This document shows, piece after piece, positions 6,736 through 9,871 of a stretch of DNA of 9,871 bases. The stretch is from JBPOFM01 sp038259855 (GTDB taxonomy: Bacteria > Bacteroidota > Bacteroidia > Flavobacteriales > Flavobacteriaceae): NCBI GenBank assembly GCA_038259855.1, contig JBBSOJ010000111.1:1-9871 (forward strand), written 5' to 3'. The notes under the pieces were generated by a model. The model made no database searches and was not told the origin of the DNA. It saw only the letters and a list, made by a program, of their open reading frames with translations. Both the position numbers and the translations under genes were made by a program. Each line of letters opens with the position of its first letter. Within the stretch, counting starts at the first letter, position 1.

Positions 6736-6848
6736 AGAAAGATTGACTGTATGGATACTAGAATAGAGAAAAAAGAATAGCGAAGACAAAAAAACAAGAT
6801 TATTAATACGAGTTGAATTATTTGTTAAATGTTCAATATGGATCGCAA

Positions 6849-7202
6849 ATGAACCTTTCAGAATTTGAAAAACTAAATTTTGACAACATTGAAAGAAGAG
6901 ATTCTGTCATTATTGAATTTGGACCATTCGAAAGTTTGGATATTATTCATGAAGTTGATTTGAGATTGATAGAACTCATTCCTGAAAATCTTGGAGCACA
7001 TGATATGCACGAGATAGATATGAATGAGACCAAAGGCCGCTTTTTTACTTATGGATCTAACGCTGGAGACTTATTTAGAATAATGCTTCCTGTCTTGAAA
7101 GCTTATGAATTTTTGAGAAATGCGTCTGTAAGTTTAATCTTTTTGAATGGTGAAGAAGTACGAGATTTAGAATTTAATTTATCAACGATAACCGCAGACT
7201 AA
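6849..7202 (+). CDS. Unrecognised conserved-looking small protein in the pyr cluster
   Basis: A 117-aa acidic protein lies between pyrR and pyrB. I place the start at ATG 6849 (MNLSEFEKL). An in-frame TTG at 6813 would add 12 residues (NYLLNVQYGSQ region) that look like translated leader and have no better support. No signal peptide or transmembrane helix is visible, so it is probably cytoplasmic. The second half has the pattern HEI (about 52-54), then FFTYGSNAGDLFRIMLPVLKAY, then ASVSLIF. This loosely recalls a family of small bacterial proteins of unknown function with HEI, YG-DA-L and PVL motifs; I cannot name it. It lies 113 nt after pyrR with no clear promoter or terminator between, and its stop is 39 nt before pyrB, so cotranscription is likely. 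Function is unknown. Confidence 0.75.
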   Translation: MNLSEFEKLNFDNIERRDSVIIEFGPFESLDIIHEVDLRLIELIPENLGAHDMHEIDMNETKGRFFTYGSNAGDLFRIMLPVLKAYEFLRNASVSLIFLNGEEVRDLEFNLSTITAD

Positions 7203-7234
7203 TGACCACCAACTGCAGACTGCAAACTGAAGAC
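7191..7234 (+). repeat. Degenerate GCAGACT repeats at the gene junction before pyrB
   Basis: ACCGCAGACT (7191-7200) and ACTGCAGACT (7212-7221) match at nine of ten bases, 21 nt apart, and GCAAACTGAAGAC follows directly. The first copy covers the last codons of the preceding gene and reaches its stop. These may be decayed copies of a short intergenic repeat, or chance. Confidence 0.35.
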
Positions 7235-7241
7235 AATAAAA

Positions 7242-8171
7242 ATGAGCGAATTGAGTGTCAATCACTTATTGGGAATAAAATATCTTAATTCACAAGATAT
7301 TCAGTTAATTTTTGAAACTGCCGACCACTTTAAGGAAGTGATCAATCGACCCATCAAAAAAGTACCTTCGCTCCGAGATATTACAATAGCCAATCTATTT
7401 TTTGAAAACTCTACCCGCACGAAACTCTCTTTTGAGTTGGCGGAAAAAAGGTTATCTGCGGATGTTATTAATTTTTCTGCTTCACAATCGTCTGTGACCA
7501 AAGGAGAAACGTTGATAGATACCGTCAACAATATTTTGGCAATGAAGGTGGATATGGTAGTGATGCGGCATCCAAATCCTGGTGCCAGTGTGTTTTTATC
7601 GCAACATGTTAGCGCAAGTATCATCAATGCGGGAGATGGCGCTCATGAGCATCCTACTCAAGCGCTGTTGGATAGTTATTCCATTAGGGAACGACTTGGT
7701 GCTGTTAAGGGTAAAAACGTCGTTATCGTAGGCGATATTTTACACAGTAGAGTAGCGCTGTCCAATATTTTTGCCTTGCAATTACAAGGAGCAAATGTTA
7801 TGGTCTGTGGACCTAAAACATTATTACCAAAATATATTGATAAGTTGGGTGTAAAAGTAGAGACCAATTTACAAAAGGCTCTAGATTGGTGCGACGTCGC
7901 CAATATGCTTCGGGTTCAAAATGAACGTATGGATATCAGTTATTTTCCTTCAACACGAGAATATATCCAACAATATGGACTCAACAAAAAACTCTTAAAT
8001 TCCTTGGACAAGGAGATAACCATCATGCATCCGGGTCCAATCAATAGAGGTGTAGAAATTACGAGTGATGTGGCCGACTCTAAACAGGCCATAATACTAG
8101 ACCAGGTCCAGAATGGCGTTGCTATTAGAATGGCCGTCATTTACCTATTAGCTTCTAAAATAAAACATTAA
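7242..8171 (+). CDS. pyrB: Aspartate carbamoyltransferase catalytic subunit
   Basis: PyrB joins carbamoyl phosphate and L-aspartate to give carbamoyl aspartate, the committed step of de novo pyrimidine synthesis, acting as a cytoplasmic trimer. The 309-aa length is normal. The carbamoyl-phosphate loop FENSTRTKLSFE lies at 54-65 (STRT 57-60). The mobile 80s loop SQSSVTKGE at 81-89 holds Ser84 and Lys87, expected to reach into the neighbouring subunit's site. GDGAHEHPTQALLD is at 131-144, and the C-terminal HPGPINRGVEI at 263-273 contributes aspartate and phosphate contacts. No pyrI regulatory subunit is next to it; the following gene is a STAS-like protein 4 nt downstream. The enzyme is therefore probably an unregulated trimer, with control at expression through the pyrR promoter. 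Identity is very secure. Confidence 0.97.
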   Translation: MSELSVNHLLGIKYLNSQDIQLIFETADHFKEVINRPIKKVPSLRDITIANLFFENSTRTKLSFELAEKRLSADVINFSASQSSVTKGETLIDTVNNILAMKVDMVVMRHPNPGASVFLSQHVSASIINAGDGAHEHPTQALLDSYSIRERLGAVKGKNVVIVGDILHSRVALSNIFALQLQGANVMVCGPKTLLPKYIDKLGVKVETNLQKALDWCDVANMLRVQNERMDISYFPSTREYIQQYGLNKKLLNSLDKEITIMHPGPINRGVEITSDVADSKQAIILDQVQNGVAIRMAVIYLLASKIKH

Positions 8172-8175
8172 GATT

Positions 8176-8508
8176 ATGATATTCGACAAAGAAGACAACA
8201 TTACCACTATCATCCAAGAGAAAAGCACCATCATTGAATTGGTAAAGAAGATGCAGTCTACGTATCCGAAATTTAAAAATGATCATGTGATCGTTAATAT
8301 TTCAGTAATGGCCGCGGTAACTCCAGAGGATATCAATGAATTTCTTGATTTGGCAAAGCAACATCGTGCTGCAAAACTATCTTTTGTTATTGTGACAAAC
8401 AAGGTTGATTTAAATAAGGTTCCAGATGAATTAACAGTCGTTCCAACCTTGAAGGAAGCTCATGATATTATTGAAATGGAAGACATGGAACGCGATCTTG
8501 ACATTTAG
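8176..8508 (+). CDS. STAS-like small protein upstream of rnz
   Basis: The 110-aa product starts 4 nt after the pyrB stop, so it is almost certainly cotranscribed with it. Its layout fits a STAS (anti-sigma-factor antagonist-like) fold. A short N-terminal strand pair (1-20) is followed by the strand HVIVNISVMAAV (about 37-48), a helix TPEDINEFLDLAKQHRAA, the strand LSFVIVTN (69-76), and the motif LTVVPTLKEAHDIIEMEDMERDL at the end. The eAhdii tail is typical of STAS domains. The serine phosphorylated in SpoIIAA-type proteins is not convincingly present; the nearest candidate is Ser43. No metallo-beta-lactamase motif is present, so any database label of ribonuclease Z would come from its neighbour rather than its sequence. 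No signal peptide is seen. Partner and role are unknown. Confidence 0.82.
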   Translation: MIFDKEDNITTIIQEKSTIIELVKKMQSTYPKFKNDHVIVNISVMAAVTPEDINEFLDLAKQHRAAKLSFVIVTNKVDLNKVPDELTVVPTLKEAHDIIEMEDMERDLDI

Positions 8509-8581
8509 AGATGTATCATTTTTTGATGATTTAGAGTTCATAGGGATTCGAAATGTAACGAGTTAAGAACAGATAAGACGA

Positions 8582-9487
8582 ATGAAATTAACCATTCTTG
8601 GATGTTTTAGTGCCACTCCTCGAACTGATACCAACCCAACTGCGCAGGTTCTAGAAATAAACAATCATATATTTCTTATTGATTGTGGAGAAGGAACACA
8701 GGTGGAATTGCGTCGAAATAAAATCAAATTCGCGCGGATAAAACATATTTTCATTTCCCATCTTCATGGAGATCATTATTTTGGTTTGGTAGGATTGATT
8801 TCTACGTTTAGATTATTAACGAGAGAAACGGATCTACACATTTATTGTCCAAAAGGTTTGAAAGAAGTGATCATACTCCAAATGAAGTTATCAGATTCAT
8901 GGACTAATTACAAATTGATTTTTCATGAATTGACAGCGACCACTTCCGAATTGATATTTGAAGATGATAAAGTTGAAGTCTACACCATTCCTTTGGATCA
9001 CCGTATTTACACCAATGGATTTCTATTTAGAGAAAAGCCAGGTGACCGACACCTCAATATGTCAGCGGTCATGGAAGCCAATATCGAAATGGCGTACTTC
9101 CGTAAGCTTAAGCAAGGATTTGATGTCACAAATAAGGATGGCGTGCTGATTGATAATTTAAAGGTCACAACAGCGCCAACACCTTCAAAAAGCTATGCAT
9201 TTTGCAGTGATACAGCTTATAATGAATCCATTATTCCGATTATTAAACATGTAGACGTATTGTATCACGAATCTACTTTCTTGGAGCAAAACGCAAAATT
9301 AGCGCCAAAAACGAAACACTCCACAGCAAAAGAAGCAGCCACCATAGCTAAAAAGGCCAACTGCGGAACGCTTATATTAGGCCATTTCTCGACACGCTAT
9401 AACGATTTGACTGAATTTAAGTCAGAGGCGGAATCCATTTTTGAACCGGTCTTTCTCGCCGCAGACGGCAAGAAATTTGAATTTTAA
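8582..9487 (+). CDS. rnz: Ribonuclease Z (tRNA 3' endonuclease)
   Basis: RNase Z cuts the 3' trailer of pre-tRNAs lacking encoded CCA, using two zinc ions in a metallo-beta-lactamase fold; it works as a cytoplasmic dimer. At 301 aa this is the short bacterial form. The motif SHLHGDH at 59-65 supplies zinc ligands His60, His62, Asp64 and His65. His140 (PLDH), Asp210 (CSDTAY) and His268 (GHFSTRY) complete the set. The family motif HEST is at 229-232. The insert at roughly 145-195 (about GDRHLNMSAV) corresponds to the flexible arm that binds tRNA. The ATG at 8582 follows 73 nt of spacer after the STAS-like gene, with no promoter of the usual form, so readthrough from pyrB is plausible. Identity is very secure. 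Confidence 0.96.
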   Translation: MKLTILGCFSATPRTDTNPTAQVLEINNHIFLIDCGEGTQVELRRNKIKFARIKHIFISHLHGDHYFGLVGLISTFRLLTRETDLHIYCPKGLKEVIILQMKLSDSWTNYKLIFHELTATTSELIFEDDKVEVYTIPLDHRIYTNGFLFREKPGDRHLNMSAVMEANIEMAYFRKLKQGFDVTNKDGVLIDNLKVTTAPTPSKSYAFCSDTAYNESIIPIIKHVDVLYHESTFLEQNAKLAPKTKHSTAKEAATIAKKANCGTLILGHFSTRYNDLTEFKSEAESIFEPVFLAADGKKFEF

Positions 9488-9844
9488 TAAACTCACTTCC
9501 ACTATTTAATTTTATTCGAGCCGTTATTTATAGTTTTTTATCGTTGTTATATCATTTGTAGATATGTATTCGCATTAAGAAATTTGTAAAAATTTCTTTT
9601 AATGATTGAATAATTGACAAACCACTCTTTTTAACGGAATTTTAAGTTTAAAGACGGTTTAAATTTATAGCAGCCAACTATTTACCTAGTTTTATCTGAA
9701 ATTCCCCACTGTTTACAAAAAGGGGCTTTTAATAAACACACCCAAAAAAAATACTTATTAAACATACTTTTTTAGAAAAAAAGTACAAAACCGTTGAAAT
9801 GACTGTAATGCCCTCTGCAAAGTTCCAATGATTTATTTCGTTTG
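9488..9844. other. AT-rich intergenic stretch with no convincing gene
   Basis: This stretch has only very short ORFs. It holds an AT-rich perfect hairpin (9577-9585 with 9590-9598, loop GTAA) followed by T residues, and a weak GC hairpin (CCCC 9704-9707 with GGGG 9722-9725, then CTTTT). Either could end rnz transcription. GTTTAAA occurs twice at 9646-9652 and 9657-9663, 11 nt apart. No exact TAnnTTTG promoter was found; near matches are TACTTTTT at 9765-9772 and TTCGTTTG at 9837-9844. Confidence 0.6.
9577..9600 (+). terminator. Possible weak terminator after rnz
   Basis: A 9-bp perfect inverted repeat (AAGAAATTT / AAATTTCTT) with a GTAA loop ends in four T residues, about 90 nt past the rnz stop. 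Only one G-C pair is present, so the stem is weak and its function uncertain. Confidence 0.35.
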
Positions 9845-9871
9845 ATGATTTTAAAGACTACGGAAGCTTCA
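9845..9871 (+). CDS. Possible start of a gene cut by the window end
   Basis: The frame from ATG 9845 is open to the edge and encodes MILKTTEAS. The KTTE-S pattern recalls the beginning of flavobacterial N-acetylmuramic acid 6-phosphate etherases (MurQ), but nine residues cannot establish a family. The frame is also open upstream to about 9809. A TTCGTTTG near-match to a -7 element abuts the ATG. Confidence 0.22.

Noticed and set aside
6813..6848. TTG start adding 12 residues to the unassigned protein
   Set aside because: ATG 6849 is in frame, and the extra residues have no visible support as coding sequence.
8515..8535. Short inverted repeat ATCAT/ATGAT between the STAS-like gene and rnz
   Set aside because: Only 5 bp in AT-rich DNA, with no T-run or promoter context; likely chance.
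9699..9730. CCCC/GGGG hairpin followed by CTTTT as the rnz terminator
   Set aside because: The stem is only 4 bp with a 14-nt loop and a mismatch before the T-run; too weak to call as a separate feature.

Overview
The window looks like a chromosomal core region of a member of the Bacteroidota, most likely family Flavobacteriaceae. The evidence is low GC, a PorQ-type component of the type IX secretion system, promoters of the Bacteroidota form (TTG about 19-20 nt upstream of TAnnTTTG), and start codons without clear Shine-Dalgarno sequences. I see no mobile element, tRNA, rRNA, CRISPR array or phage gene.

Layout. Positions 1-1344 (+) hold the C-terminal part of the ATP-dependent protease Lon, cut by the window edge and closed by a strong terminator. 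Positions 1534-3242 (+) are a two-gene unit, porQ and cmk, joined by a 1-nt stop/start overlap. A small BON/LysM protein (3501-3878, -) converges on cmk. The gap between them holds a hairpin terminator and a doubtful 48-codon ORF. rpsA (4157-6031, +) diverges from the LysM gene, has its own promoter, an estimated 115-nt leader and a 13-bp terminator. From 6141 a perfect promoter drives a likely pyrimidine cluster: pyrR, an unrecognised 117-aa protein, pyrB, a STAS-like 110-aa protein, and rnz (tRNA 3' processing). Positions 9488-9844 hold no convincing gene. The last 27 nt may be the start of another one.

How the genes work together. The themes are housekeeping: protein turnover (Lon), translation (S1, RNase Z), pyrimidine and nucleotide supply (PyrR, PyrB, Cmk), envelope and secretion (PorQ), and a small LysM protein. 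No new multi-gene system is evident.

The points most worth a second look are: a PyrR whose promoter leaves no room for a classical RNA attenuator and whose RNA-contact residues appear changed; a hairpin ending 5 nt before the rpsA start; a porQ promoter almost abutting its start codon; and two small unassigned proteins inside the pyr/rnz cluster.
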